A DNA stretch of 64,000 nucleotides from contig NC_133156.1 in the NCBI RefSeq assembly GCF_040802235.1, positions 185,826,351 to 185,890,350 of the forward strand. The letters run 5' to 3'. Each line of letters begins with the position of its first letter. The first letter of the stretch is position 1. Both the position numbers and the translations under genes were made by a program. Source of the stretch: Manis javanica. Taxonomy: Eukaryota > Chordata > Mammalia > Pholidota > Manidae. Below are positions 35,096 through 46,475 of this stretch, one piece after another. The notes beneath the pieces were generated by a model. It saw nothing but the letters and a program-made list of their open reading frames with translations, ran no database searches and had not been told where the DNA came from.

Positions 35096-38000
35096 AGACA
35101 TCTAAAGACCTAATAGACATCTACAGAACTCTACACCCAAAAGCAGCAGGATATGCATTTCTCTCAAGTGCACATAGAACATTTTCCAGAACAGACCACA
35201 CACTAGGCCACAAAAAAAGCCTCAGAAAATTCAAAAAGATTGAAACTCTACCAACCAACTTTTCATATCACAAAGGTATAAAACTAGAACTAAATTGTAC
35301 AAAGAAAACAAAAAGGCTCACAAACACATGGAGATTTAACAACATGCTCCTAAATAATCAATGGATCAAAGATCAAATTAAAACAGAGATCAAGTAGTAT
35401 ATGGATACAAATGACAGCAACAGCACAAAGCCCCAACTTCGGTGGGATGCACCGAAGGCAGTTCTAAGAGTAAAGTATATAGCAATCCTGGCCTATTTAA
35501 AGAAGGAAGAACAATCCCAAATGAATAGTCTAAATTATTGAGACTGGAAAAAGAAGAACAAATGAGGCCCAAAGTCACCATAAAGAGGGACATAATAAAG
35601 ATCAGAGAAGAAATAAATAAAATTGAAAAGAATTAAACAATAGAAAAAAATCAGTGAAACTAAGAGCTGGTTCTTTGAGAAAATAAACAAAATAGATAAA
35701 CCCCTAGCCTGACTTATTAAGAGAAAAAGAGAATCAACACACATCAGCAGAATCAGAAATGAGAAAGGAAAAATCATGACAGACACCACAGAAATACAAA
35801 TAAGTATTAGAGAATACTGAATATCTGTATGCTAACAAACTACATAACCTAGAAGAAATGGACAACTTTCTAAAAAAGTACAATCTTCCAAGACTGACCA
35901 AGGAAGAAACAGAAAATGTAAATAGACCTATTACCAGCACTGAAATTGAACTGGTAATCAAAAAACTACCAAGAACAAAACCCACAGACCAGACGGACTC
36001 ACCACTAAATTTTATCAGACATTTAGAGAATACATAATACCCATTCTCCTTAAAGTTTTCCAAAAAATAGAAAAGGAGGTAATACTGTCAAACTCATTCT
36101 ATGAAGACAGCATCACTATAATACCAAAACCAGGCAAAGACACCACAAAAAAAGAAAACTATAGACCAACATCCCTGATGAACATAGATGCAAAAATACT
36201 CAACAAAATATTATCAAATTGAATTAAGAAATACATTAAGAGGATCATACACCATGATCAAGTGGGGTTCATCTAAGGGATGCAAGGATAGTACAACATT
36301 CAAAAATCCATCAACATCATCCACCACATCAACAAAAAGAAGAACGAAAACCACATGATCATCTCCGTAGATGCTGAAAAAGCATTCGACAAAGTTCAAC
36401 ATCCATGCAGGATAAAAACTCTCAACAAAATGGGTATAGAGGGCAAGTACTTCAACATAATAAAGGCCAAATACGACAAACCTACAGCCAACATTATGCT
36501 TAACAGTGAGAAGCTGAAAGCTTTTCCCCTAAGATCAGGAACCAGACAGGGATGCCCACTCTCCCCACAGTTATTCAACATAGTACTGGAGGTCCTAGCC
36601 ATGGCAATCAGACAACACAAAGAAATAAAAGGAATCCAGATTAGTAAAGAAGAAGTCAAACTGTCACTATTTGCAGATGACATGATATTCTACATAACAA
36701 ACAGTTAAAGAATCCACTCCAAAACTACTAGAACTAATGTCTGAATTCAGCAAAGTTGCAGGATACAAAATTAATACACAGAAATCTGTGGCTTGCCTAT
36801 ACACTAATGATGACTAGCAGAAAGAGAAATCAGGAAAACAATTACATTCACAATTGATTAAAAAAGAATAAAATACCTAGGAATAAACCTAACCAAGGAA
36901 GTGAAAGACCTATACCCTGAAAACTACAAGACACTCTTCAGAGAAATTAAAGAGGACACTAACAAATGGAAATTCACCCAGGCTCTTGGGTAGGGAGAAT
37001 TAATATTGTCAAAATGGCCATCCTGCCTAAAGCAATCTACAGATTCAATGCAATCCCTATCAAAATACCAACAGCATTCTTCAAAGAACTGGAACAAATA
37101 GTTCTAAAATTCATATGGAACCACAAAGACCCCAAAGAGCCAAAGCAATCCTGAGAGGGAAGAATAAAGCAGGGGGAATCTCACTTCCCAACTTCAAGCT
37201 CTACTACAAAGCCACAGTAATCAAGACAATTTGGTACTGGCACAAGGACAGACCCATAGACCAGTGGAACAGAATAGAGAGTCCAGATATTAATCTGAGT
37301 ATATATGGTCAACTAATATATGATAAAGAAGCCATGGACATACAATGGGGGAATGACAGCCTCTTCAACAGCTGGTGTTGGCAAAACTGGACAGCTACAT
37401 GGAGGAGAATGAAACTGGATCATTGTCTAACCCCATACACAAAATTAAACTCAAAATGGATCAAAGACCTGAATGTAAGTCATGAAACCATAAAACTCTT
37501 AGATGAAAACATTGTCAAAATTCTCTTGGACATAAACATGAGCAACTTCTTCATGAACATATCTCCCCAGACAAGGAAAACAAAAGCAAAAATGAACAAG
37601 TGGGACTATACCAAACTAAAAGGCTTCTGTACAGCAAAGTACACCATCAGTAGAATAAAAAGGTATCCTACAGTATGGTAGAATATATTCATAAATTACA
37701 TATCAAATAAGGGGTTGACATCCAAAATATATAAAGGGCTCATGCACCTCAACAAACAAAAAGCAAATAATCGAATTAAAGAATGGGCAGAGGAGCTGAA
37801 CAGACAGTTCTCCAAAGTAGAAAGTCAGATGGCCAACAGGCACATGAAAAGATGCTCCACATTGCTAATCATCAGAGAAATGCAAATTAAAATCACAATG
37901 AGATATCACTTCACACCAGTTAGGATGGCCACCATCCAAAAGACAAACAACAGCAAATGTTGGCAAGGTTGTGGAGAAAGGGGAACCCTCCTACACTGCT

Positions 38001-38698
38001 GGTGGGAATGTAAATTAGTTCAACCATTGCAGAAAGCAGTATGGAGGTTCCTCTAAAAACTAAAGTAGAAATACCATTTGACCCAGGAATTCCACTCCTA
38101 GGAATTTACCCTAAGAATGCAGGAGCCCAGTTTGAAAAAGACATATGCACCCCTATGTTTATCGCAGCACTATTTACAATAGCCAGGAAATAGAAGCAAC
38201 CTAAGTGACTATTAGTAGATGAATGGATAAAGAAGTGGTACATATACACTATGGAATATTATTCAGCCATGAAAAGAAAATAAATCCTACCATTTGCAAC
38301 AACACGGATGGAGCTAGAGGGTATTATGCTCAGTGAAATAAGTCAGGCAGAGAAAGAAAAGTATCAAATGATTTCACTCATCTATGGAGTATAAGAACAA
38401 AGAAAAAACTGAAGGAGCAAAACAGCAGCAGACTCACAGAACCCAAGCATGGACTAACAGTTACCAAAGGGAAAGGGACCTGGGAGGATGGGTGGGAACA
38501 GAGGGATAAGGGGGAAAAAGGGATTGGGGGACATGGGGAAGGCAGTATCATACAGAGGAGACAAGTAGTGATTCTATAGCATCTTGCTACACTGATGGAC
38601 AGTGACTGTAATGGGGTATGTGGTGGGGACTTGGTGATGGGGTGGTCTAGTAACCATAATGTTGCTCATGTAATTGTACATTAATGATTCAAAAAAAG
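35096..38698 (+). mobile_element. 5'-truncated L1 retrotransposon
   Basis: About 3.6 kb in sense orientation, starting inside the endonuclease region of ORF2 and ending with the 3' UTR and a short A-run (38691-38697). It belongs to the same subfamily as the full-length L1: a 90-codon stretch around 37,410-37,680 differs from that copy at a single residue, and the 3' UTRs align (for example 'cagtgactgtaatgggg' near 38,602). 5' truncation is the usual outcome of incomplete reverse transcription. I could not find a convincing target-site duplication, and the exact left junction is uncertain by about 10 bp. Confidence 0.92.
35106..38394 (+). pseudogene. L1 ORF2 remnant (end of endonuclease to C-terminus)
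   Basis: Begins at DLIDIYRTLHPKAAGY in the late endonuclease domain, with SYHKGIKLEL in place of the catalytic SDH motif (Asp to Tyr, so the site is damaged). The reverse-transcriptase part (36,355-36,708) keeps FADD in [11 protein letters not shown]. The C-terminal motif C-x3-C-x7-H-x4-C is intact near 37,960-38,010. The final residues YQMISL and GV precede a TAA at 38392-38394. Breaks include a TAG after KTEIK at about 35,396, frameshifts between 35,500 and 36,350, one near 36,700, one near 37,130 and a TAG after YPTVW at 37679-37681. The last is identical to the stop in the other young L1. Confidence 0.9.
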
Positions 38699-38849
38699 AA
38701 GAGCTTCACTTCTTCTTTACTGCTTTAACAACCGTGAAACCCAGTTTGGTTGGGAGAAGGGCCATCGAGTGAAAGGTAATTATAGGGAAAGAAAAGAAAA
38801 TCAGCTAACATATCTCAATATTATTCCACATTATATTGGAAATAGATGT

Positions 38850-38975
38850 TTAAGGGTCTTGCTCCCTCTTATATTTTAAGTACCTTGGGGGCAAGAGCCA
38901 AGTCTTAGTCACCTTTGTAACATCAGTAGTTGGTATGATACCTGAGCCCCAGTAGATAAACTGTTTGAACTGAAC
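38850..38975 (+). mobile_element. L2 3' end fragment
   Basis: 'taagtaccttgggggcaagagccaagtcttagtcacctttgtaacatcagtag' is a diverged L2 3' UTR. Confidence 0.55.
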
Positions 38976-39029
38976 AAAGGTACTACTTGAATATTTCACA
39001 CCTTTGTATCTTTTTCTTTTTCACTAGCA

Positions 39030-39290
39030 AGTAAAGGCAGTGTATGTTCATAGTTAAGAGCATGTATTCCAAACGCAGACCACCTGAGTTAAAATTGTGT
39101 TTTTGCCCATTACTAGGAGTTTGATCTTGATCAAATGACTCACTCTCTTCCTGCCTCACTCTCCTTATCTGTAAAACAGGAATATGGATGATGATATGGC
39201 TTCTCTGATATGGTGGTTGTACAGTAAATGAATTAATATATGTAACATGCTCAGGCCAGTCCTTGGTACAGATTGTATATGCGTTAGCTA
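39030..39290 (+). mobile_element. MIR element, near complete
   Basis: 'ttcatagttaagagcatgtattcc', 'ccacctgagttaaaattgtg', 'ctcactctccttatctgtaaaacaggaatatg' and 'ttaatatatgtaacatgctcaggcc' follow sense MIR order almost end to end. Confidence 0.75.
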
Positions 39291-39299
39291 TGACTATTC

Positions 39300-39640
39300 C
39301 CTCTTCTAAAAACTCTCCTGTCCTTGTCAACCTGGCTAATTTCTCCTTCCCATCTCCTTCAAACATCCTTTAGAGAGATTTATTTAAGCTCTCTCTACCA
39401 GAAAGTATCCCTTTTCCCTGGGTTGAGTTGAGTACTAACCCTTTATCCTCTCTTTCTTCACTTTGTGTTTTCAGCCTTTTATAAGGCACATCCCACTGTA
39501 TTATAAAGGAGTTAGTTCCACATCCCCTTTGTACTGTCCTATACCTTGTTATTCATCTTTATATTCCCAGTACTTATTACAATGCCTGGCATATAACAGC
39601 TACCAAACAAGCGCATCAGAGAAGTGAGTAAAGATTCATC
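39300..39640 (+). mobile_element. L2 3' end fragment
   Basis: 'ttattcatctttatattcccagtacttattacaatgcctggcatataacag' is the L2 3' terminus, preceded by a diverged pyrimidine-rich L2 part. Confidence 0.6.
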
Positions 39641-41799
39641 TGCTTTAATTACTACTCTTGTAGCTCACTTGAAAGTGCAAGTACAGCTTTGCGTCTGTCC
39701 AATGCCTTACATTTTCTATACCTGGGATCAGTCTTGCCCATGATAGACGGGATTCTTGGTTCCCTCAATAAACTCAGAGAATGTGGCTCATTGGGGGCAG
39801 AATGCCTTTGAAGGAAATATGTGTGCTGGTCCTACTTTGAACTATATTATAGAATGATTCATCTTCCGTGAGCCACATAACATCAAATCAGGGATCCCAT
39901 CCACTCTCATCTTTCATTCCTTCTTCAGTTGCTCATTTTTTTCTCCCCTCTTCCTGTTTCATCCATCTCACCTCCTGCCATGCCTGTGCAGACACACAGA
40001 CATGGACACACATCTTTGATCCTGCTGACACCAATGGCACTAAGGAAAGAAGTTCAATATGTGCACTGGTGTAAAAACATAGTAATAACAATCCTTCAAA
40101 ATGATAATCACAGGCAGCCTAGGGAAATTCAGGAGCTCTTCTGCTTTGTGCTTTCTGTAGTCTTTAGTGTTTTTCTTTGGTGTTTAAAAGCAAAGGTAGC
40201 TGCAGTTTGCTTTACCTGAGAGTTGCTAGTGAGCTGGCACTCAACAAACAGGTAGTTCTGGCACTCCCATGCTGAGTGGCAGGCAGAGTGGGGAGTTGTT
40301 TTGTGCCCCATCTCATATACCCAGCAGAGCACCATCTCCCATTTGCAACCAGTTACTCAGCTGCATTTCATGTTTGTGATTGTATTGACAAGGAGAAAGG
40401 TGCTGTTTTTGGCAGCATCCCTTTGCTTCCTGAGCTGCCTCGGGCATTTAGAAAATGCAGGAGGCACATTCTGACTTGGTTACCACCTGACACCTCTTCT
40501 GCTTATCTAAGCCCAGATTATCCATCGGGAACCCACAGTCAGCATCCTAACTAGGCAGCTGTTCACTGGATCCCTGTTCATCTTCCTGTAGCTCCTGCTT
40601 CTGCCCTCTTGCCAAATCCAACATCCAGGGGCAGAGAGAACAGACTGTTTGCCCTATTTGTTCTTCCAGGACAGCCATGCCCAGCTCCCCTGGTAGAGAA
40701 TCAAGGCAGACACTGTCGATGTTGTTGTATTTTGACTTTGTATTCCTCCTCCTGTCAGCAGGAGCAAGGAAAGCCTGGGACCTCAAAACCGAACACCACT
40801 CGGAGCTGACTAAGCTGGCAGTTTCTAACTCTGATTCAAAAATTTAATGTTCTGTTTTGTTTATGGAAGGTAAAATACATCTTTCTGTTTTGGGGTAGTG
40901 GCTGGTTAGAGGAATCATAAAACAACTTGGATGTTCCTTGGTGATCCACCAACTATGTTAAATAAATATTTGATGATTTATAAATGAATGAGACACATAC
41001 AGATTAGATTTTCTTCTGAATACACACTGGCATGGACAACACTGGCAAAGCCAGTCTTGATTTAGTATTGTCTGGGGCACTTAAAATGCAGATTGCCAGC
41101 TCTGAAGATGGGGCATTTCTAGATATGCTGGCATGTAGCCTGGTATAATTACGGTGAATGACATTTTTCTGTTACTCTTTTGATTAGATGTGGAAGTGAT
41201 GCTAGTTTCTATGTATTTTCATCACATTTTCAAAGATAAGCATTTAACCATCTTCTATTATAGACACCAAAGGGAAAAATCAGGAGCATGAATCTAGAAG
41301 TTATAAAACTCACCTTCCATATAATTTCTTAAAAATTGTTTTTCCAAAATATTTTCTTGGAAACATAAATTGTAGGCATGGGGAAAAGCTGATGTTAAAG
41401 TTGGCAGAAATTTCCAGCCAAGTAATGTAAAAAAATATCAGGCATTGCCTTAACTTTCAAAATTGCCTTACCACTGATTTAAGTAAGATAGACTTAGAAA
41501 TACACTTAGAACTTAAAATTGTTCAAAATAGTTGCAAAAAATCCTTCCAAATTATAATATCTATTTGTCATTTTTTGACAATGATCTTTAATATATGATT
41601 TTTGGTTATGAGGTTCCCTTTATATTATATTGAGCTATGGGTTATTTGGTAGGCTAACCATAAGCTGAGAATGATTTTTGTTTGCTAGCCAAAAATCAAT
41701 TCCTAAGCTACTGTTTTTAAATAGCCAGTTAGCTGAACTTTGAGCATCCACTTCTGTTGCAGAAGAGCTCAAGTGTTTTGGCTCCATACCTATGGAGAA
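39641..41799. other. Repeat-poor unassigned DNA
   Basis: No gene recognised. Between 39,860 and 40,810 there are open frames of 66-96 codons on both strands without domains. The rest is AT-rich. Confidence 0.35.
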
Positions 41800-42010
41800 T
41801 ATACTAATAGCTAACACATGTTGAATGCTTTTCACGGACCAGGCATTCTCCTAAGCCCTTCAAATTATTTTCCCAGTTAATCATAAGAACCCTATGAATT
41901 AAGTTAGTATTGCTATCCCCATTTTCCAGATGAGAAAACTAAGACACAAACAATTTAAATTATCTGCCTTAGTGATAGAGTGGAGATTTGAACTCACCAT
42001 TATGCTAAAG
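41800..42010 (-). mobile_element. MIR element
   Basis: 'taatagctaacacatgttgaatgcttt', 'accaggcattctcctaagcccttcaaatta', 'ccccattttccagatgagaaaactaagacac' and 'gagatttgaactcacc' are the reversed MIR in order. Confidence 0.8.
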
Positions 42011-43854
42011 CAAATATCAGAGCTGAGTTATTTCTTGAAAAAAAATGCCCCAGGATGAGAAAATTGAGGCCCAAGGTGGAAATTTCTTGCTTAGGTTTAT
42101 ATAACTAACATGGAAGGACTTGGAACGTGCTGAGAAGAGCACGCAACACAGATTCTAGGCCAGAATGGGGTTTTATTTGATGCAGCCTTATTTCTTGTTG
42201 TGTGACCAGCAAAAATCACTTTCTCCTATTGATACTCAATATGTGACCATGCAAATATGATATCATGCAATGTTCGATCAATTTGTAGCAAATACCCAGC
42301 AAGTGCTACCCCTGGGAGTAGAATACAGCCCCTGGGGGCACTTACAGTCTAATGAGAGAGCAGATGGGAAAGTGGAATTATGCAAGCACTACACTGTGTC
42401 AGAGAAGTATGTGCATGGTAAAGGATGCTTTTCTGAAGACGTAGTTTGGTTTTGGAGTTAAATTTCAGAAATGTAAATAATTCAGTATGATTGCAGTGAG
42501 GTATGTGGGGCAGGTCCTACATGTCATTCTAAGTAGTTTAAACTTGGACATGCACGCTATGGGAAGTTATTCAAGAATTTTAAGCATGGGGTGATCTATT
42601 CAGTTTTACATTTAAGAAAGTTTACACTGCTGGCAACAGAAAGATGGCTTGAAGGTAACACCACTAAAGATAAGAGACTGTAAGAGTTCAAAGGAGCAGC
42701 AATATGCTGAAGTAAGGCAGAGGTGGATGCCAGGGAGCAATTGGAAAGGTTTGAGAGGTATTTAGGAGGTAGAGTCAAATGAGCCTGGTTATTAGATATG
42801 ATGAGACTCAAGATTATGAAGACTTCATAAGTTCAACTTCCCTCTTGTGGGCTGGTGGACAGTTGAATGGTGATATCATTCAAAAAGATGGGAAACTGAT
42901 GTGGGCATATTTTGAAGAGAAAACAGTACATTCTTCCCTTCATATATATAGTTTGGTGAGTAAGTGAGAGATCTAGGTTTCCAAGAGGCTGTTTGACACG
43001 TGGGTCAGGAACTCTGGGGAGATACCCATCCCATAAGCACAGATTTGAGTCATCCCTGCCAAAGCCATGAGCATGTCATCTCCAAGGACAATGAATGAAG
43101 TGAGAAGGAAGGGAGATAGGACCCTGAGAGACATTGACATTTTGAAGGAAGGCAAATGAGGGGCTAGCAAAAGGCCCAGAAAAATTTCATACAAAACAAT
43201 CAGGAAGGGAACTGGGGAGAAGAGTGTTCTGCAAGCAAATGGATGGAAAAGCTTTAAGAAAATGTTTGTTTAGAGGGTTGAGTGCTCCTGAGACACCAGG
43301 ATGACCAGAGGTGGCAATTAGAATTGCACAAGTGACCCTGGTGGGGCGAGTTCTGTGGAAGCATTTGTCAGGGTAAAAGCTAAAATGCAGGTGATGGGGA
43401 GCAAATGAGACATGAGACAGGGAGCCAAATAACTCAAGTTGCTTTCCCATGGCAACAAAGCAAAGTATGAGACCAGGCAGTAGTTAGAAGAGGCCATAAC
43501 ATAAAGGGAAGATCTAAAATAGGAGATAGTGAGCATGCTTCTGACCTCCAGACAAGAAGTCAGCAGCAAAGGATGGTTGATTCTATAGGAGAGAAGTTTA
43601 ATTAATGGAGTGAGGAGGTAGAACCGGGTGAGCTCCAGAGCATAGGTGCAAGAATCAAGGTTAGCTCAAACAAGGACTAACTTAAAAAAATACTTATCAA
43701 AGTTACAGATATAATATACATATGTATAATGTCTATCGATCTAGATATAGTATCAATCTAATAGTACAGTAGTGGATGATGTAAAACAATAGTCCTCTCT
43801 ACCATCCTCTATCCCCGTTCTATTAGAAAGAAGGGATGTTTTCATATTAAAATG
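42011..43854. other. Unassigned DNA, partly ancient repeat
   Basis: Bases 42,050-42,120 look like another short MIR piece. From about 42,500 to 43,600 the text ('gcatggggtgatctattcag', 'ggaggtagagtcaaatgagcc', 'tgagtcatccctgcc', 'aggaccctgagagacattg') resembles a widespread ancient mammalian interspersed repeat that I cannot name securely. No gene. Confidence 0.35.
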
Positions 43855-44060
43855 AATTCAGGGTCCAGCGCGATAGTCGGGCGGGGCGCCGGGCGGCTCC
43901 GGGGCGGGCGGCTGGGGGACGCTCGGTCCTCCCCGTGCCCCTCCGGTGCCGCCAGCGCCAGCTTCACCGGCGCGAATCCCTCGCGGGCCCCCGGCTCCTG
44001 GGCAGGTGTCTCCGTGAGGAGAGGACGCGGGCCCCCAGTTCCGAAGCCGCCATTGACATT
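43855..44060. promoter_or_regulatory. Isolated CpG-island-like block
   Basis: About 27 CpG dinucleotides in roughly 190 bp, with very high G+C, beginning abruptly after AT-rich DNA ('ttaaaatgaattc') and fading after 'gaagccgccattgac'. The block contains 'gggcgggg'-type GC boxes (Sp1-like) near 43,880-43,910. On the minus strand an ATG in 'tcaatggcggct' opens a short 29-codon frame, and another frame stays open across the block. On the plus strand a 79-codon frame crosses it. None resembles a protein I know. It could be a CpG-island promoter with first exon, a recent insertion, or a retrocopy of a GC-rich 5' UTR. Confidence 0.5.
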
Positions 44061-44910
44061 TCAGCTAGGAGGTGCAAGAACCAAGTCCTGACCAGTGGAG
44101 TTCATGCCGCATTCTGTTTTTGAGATCTGTTTTCTGATCCAGGCAAGATTTGGATGCAAAGGAGGGAATAAAAGTCCATCTGCTTAGTGGCAAACCCACC
44201 TGCTTCAACTGCGCATTTGTCCTTTTTTCTTCATAACAATTTTTATGGCTGCTGATGAAATCCCTCTCCACTAAAACTGTGAATTTATTTGAATGAGAAT
44301 CCTAATGTGCTTGACCCTGTTTTCCTTCTTACAATTTCCATATGAAAACCAGGCATTCATAAATTATTAGGAGAAATAATATAATTGAGAATGTTAAACA
44401 AAAGATGTACTCTTTCAAATCTGTGGAGATGCTTAGAACTCTGAGATGTACAATGTTTTTATTTACAGCTTAGTGCAGAAAAAAATATATGAAGACATAG
44501 CACTGAACATATATTCAATATTGCTTTTACAATATTGCTTCTCACCTAAAGGATAAGAATAAATTTCCTACTTTCCATATTAAAATGGGTTCATTGTTTT
44601 ATATTGATTATGTAAATAATATACCTTCAATGGAAATAATTTCAATAGTTTATACAAATATGAATAAATACAACATATAAATGTATAGATTTATGTATAA
44701 ATTAATAGTTAAAACAAATACAAATATAAAAATAAAGTTTTCTTAAAATCGAACCTCCTAAAATAATCACATTGAGGGGAACTTTTTTTATATGTGCTAT
44801 TTTTTCCCTACTCTTCTTTGCCCCACATTAGCTTTATGCTACTTTACCGTATGAATCCCTGTTAACATCCTAGTGGGTGGCCTTCTATATAGTTCTATAT
44901 TTATGTAAAT
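44061..44910. other. Unassigned DNA, AT-rich
   Basis: No gene or clear repeat. It contains one copy (44133-44154) of a 22-bp sequence repeated exactly at 45422-45443. The final part (44,590-44,760) is almost pure A/T. Confidence 0.4.
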
Positions 44911-44913
44911 ACA

Positions 44914-44953
<40 letters not shown>
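44911..44953. repeat. (CA)n microsatellite
   Basis: About 20 CA units with one early interruption. A run of ten C follows at 44974-44983. Confidence 0.95.
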
Positions 44954-44954
<1 letters not shown>

Positions 44955-44984
44955 TTTGTTGGTCATCGTTTAACCCCCCCCCCA

Positions 44985-45315
44985 AATAGATTATGCAATA
45001 TGCATGTCCTTCTTGTATCTTGCTTTACTTAATAATGCATTGTGGAATCACTCTGAGTCATCTGGTATTTCTCTAATTCATTCTTTTGCTATGTAATATT
45101 CCAATACAAGGCTATATTTGCTATATTTAAACATTCCTTTCTTAAAGAACATTCACTTTCAGTCCACTACAAACAGCTCTGCAATAAATGTCATTGCACA
45201 TATGCCCTTCTATATTAGTACTTGTATTTCTATGGAATAGATTACCAGAGTAAAATCACAGGATCAATGGGTTTTTTTTGTTTTAATAGCTGTTGCCCAG
45301 TTGCCCAGTGTGTGA
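44985..45315 (-). mobile_element. Old L1 fragment
   Basis: Reversed L1M 3' text: 'tatcttgctttacttaataatgcattgtgg', 'ttcttttgctatgtaatattcca', 'caaacagctctgcaataaatgtcattgc' and 'aatagattaccagagtaaaatcacaggatcaatggg'. Diverged, limits approximate. Confidence 0.6.
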
Positions 45316-45569
45316 GGTGTGGTGCTCCTTCGTGTACCTTCCTGTACTGCAGAAGCCAGAAGGCAAAAACCTGCACTTCCCAGAATCCATTGCAGCCAGA
45401 ATGTGACTTCACATTGGCCAATCTGATCCAGGCAAGATTTGGAATACGGAAGTGAAGTGGAGACCTCAGTTCTGCTGCTGCCTATGAAATTTTTCGCTGG
45501 AATGTAAGGACATGGAAATGTTTGTGTATGTTTGTTTTCCTGAAGTAGCACCAGCAAATGTCCCCATGT
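45316..45569. other. Unassigned piece with ancient-repeat flavour
   Basis: Contains 'cacttcccagaatccattgcagccag', phrasing common in old mammalian repeats, and the second copy of the 22-bp exact repeat at 45422-45443. No coding evidence. Confidence 0.35.
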
Positions 45570-46475
45570 CGAGAAATACATCAAATGTCCAACAATAGAG
45601 GGAAAATTAAGTTGTAGAAGAGTCAGATGATGGGTACTATGCACCAATGGAAATAAATGAGCTAAAACTACTCATATCAACCCCAAATATCTCAATAACA
45701 GACTCTGGAGGCAAGGAAGGTCATAAAGAACGTACACAGTGTGGCTGACACGGTGCCCTCCCGCTGTCCCTTTAGCTCTCCTGACTGTAGGCAGCTGTGC
45801 TGGGCTCCAGCGGTGGCCAGTGGGCCATCAACAGGTTGCAATGAGGGGCCTCGGCTTTTCTGCCTCAGGCTTCTCTCAGAATCACAGGAAACCACTCAGC
45901 TCACGCAAGGGAGTTAAGCCCCTCACAGCAACCCTTATTAGGCAAATGGAGATAAAGTCACTGACTAATGCCCCATCTCTTTCCCTTTGGTCTGGTGGAC
46001 CAATTTTGAATAGTTTTACACATTTTCACAGAGGGCACACAATAGGGCTGTGCCTCAGCTGCCCACAGCAATAATCTGCTCCATAATGTGCTTTTATTTG
46101 CTTTCTCCCTTCTCTCTACCCTCTACACTTTTGCTTCCCAGGTTCAGTTCCAAAATAGACTACCTGCACCCAAGTCCTTCTCTCAGGCATTGCTTTCAAG
46201 GAAACGCAAACTGTGACAGTGTGGTTCCATTTGTGTGCAGTTCAAAAACAGGTAATATTAAGTATCATATAGGGAGATATGCATGTGAGATAAACTATGA
46301 AGAAAACCAAGGGAATGGTTAATATACGATTAGTGTAATATGCTCACCCCTGGGAGAAGAGAAAGAGCTATATTCTGGGTAGGACATACAGTGGTTTCAA
46401 AGGTGCTGGTCATGTTTTATTCTTTAATTTGTGTATTAGGTACATACACCTGTTTCATTACCTTGTTAAATTTTT
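45570..46475 (+). mobile_element. Old L1 3' region, interrupted
   Basis: The 45,575-45,690 part ('aatgtccaacaatagagggaaaatt', 'actatgcaccaatggaaataaatgagc') and the 46,215-46,470 part ('gtggttccatttgtgtgcag', 'gtaatatgctcacccctgggagaag', 'ttaatttgtgtattaggtacata') fit one sense L1M 3' end. The 45,695-46,210 segment between them is unrelated and unassigned; it has a 111-codon open frame without any recognised domain. Confidence 0.5.

Noticed and set aside
38691..38715. Target-site duplication for the 5'-truncated L1
   Set aside because: Sequence after the A-run ('gaagagcttcacttc') shares only about five bases with the left flank ('gaagacatct'), too little to call.
43852..44091. 79-codon Gly/Arg/Ser/Pro-rich open frame across the CpG block
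   Set aside because: Composition is what any frame through such G+C-rich DNA would give, and there is no recognisable family. Kept only as part of the CpG-island finding.
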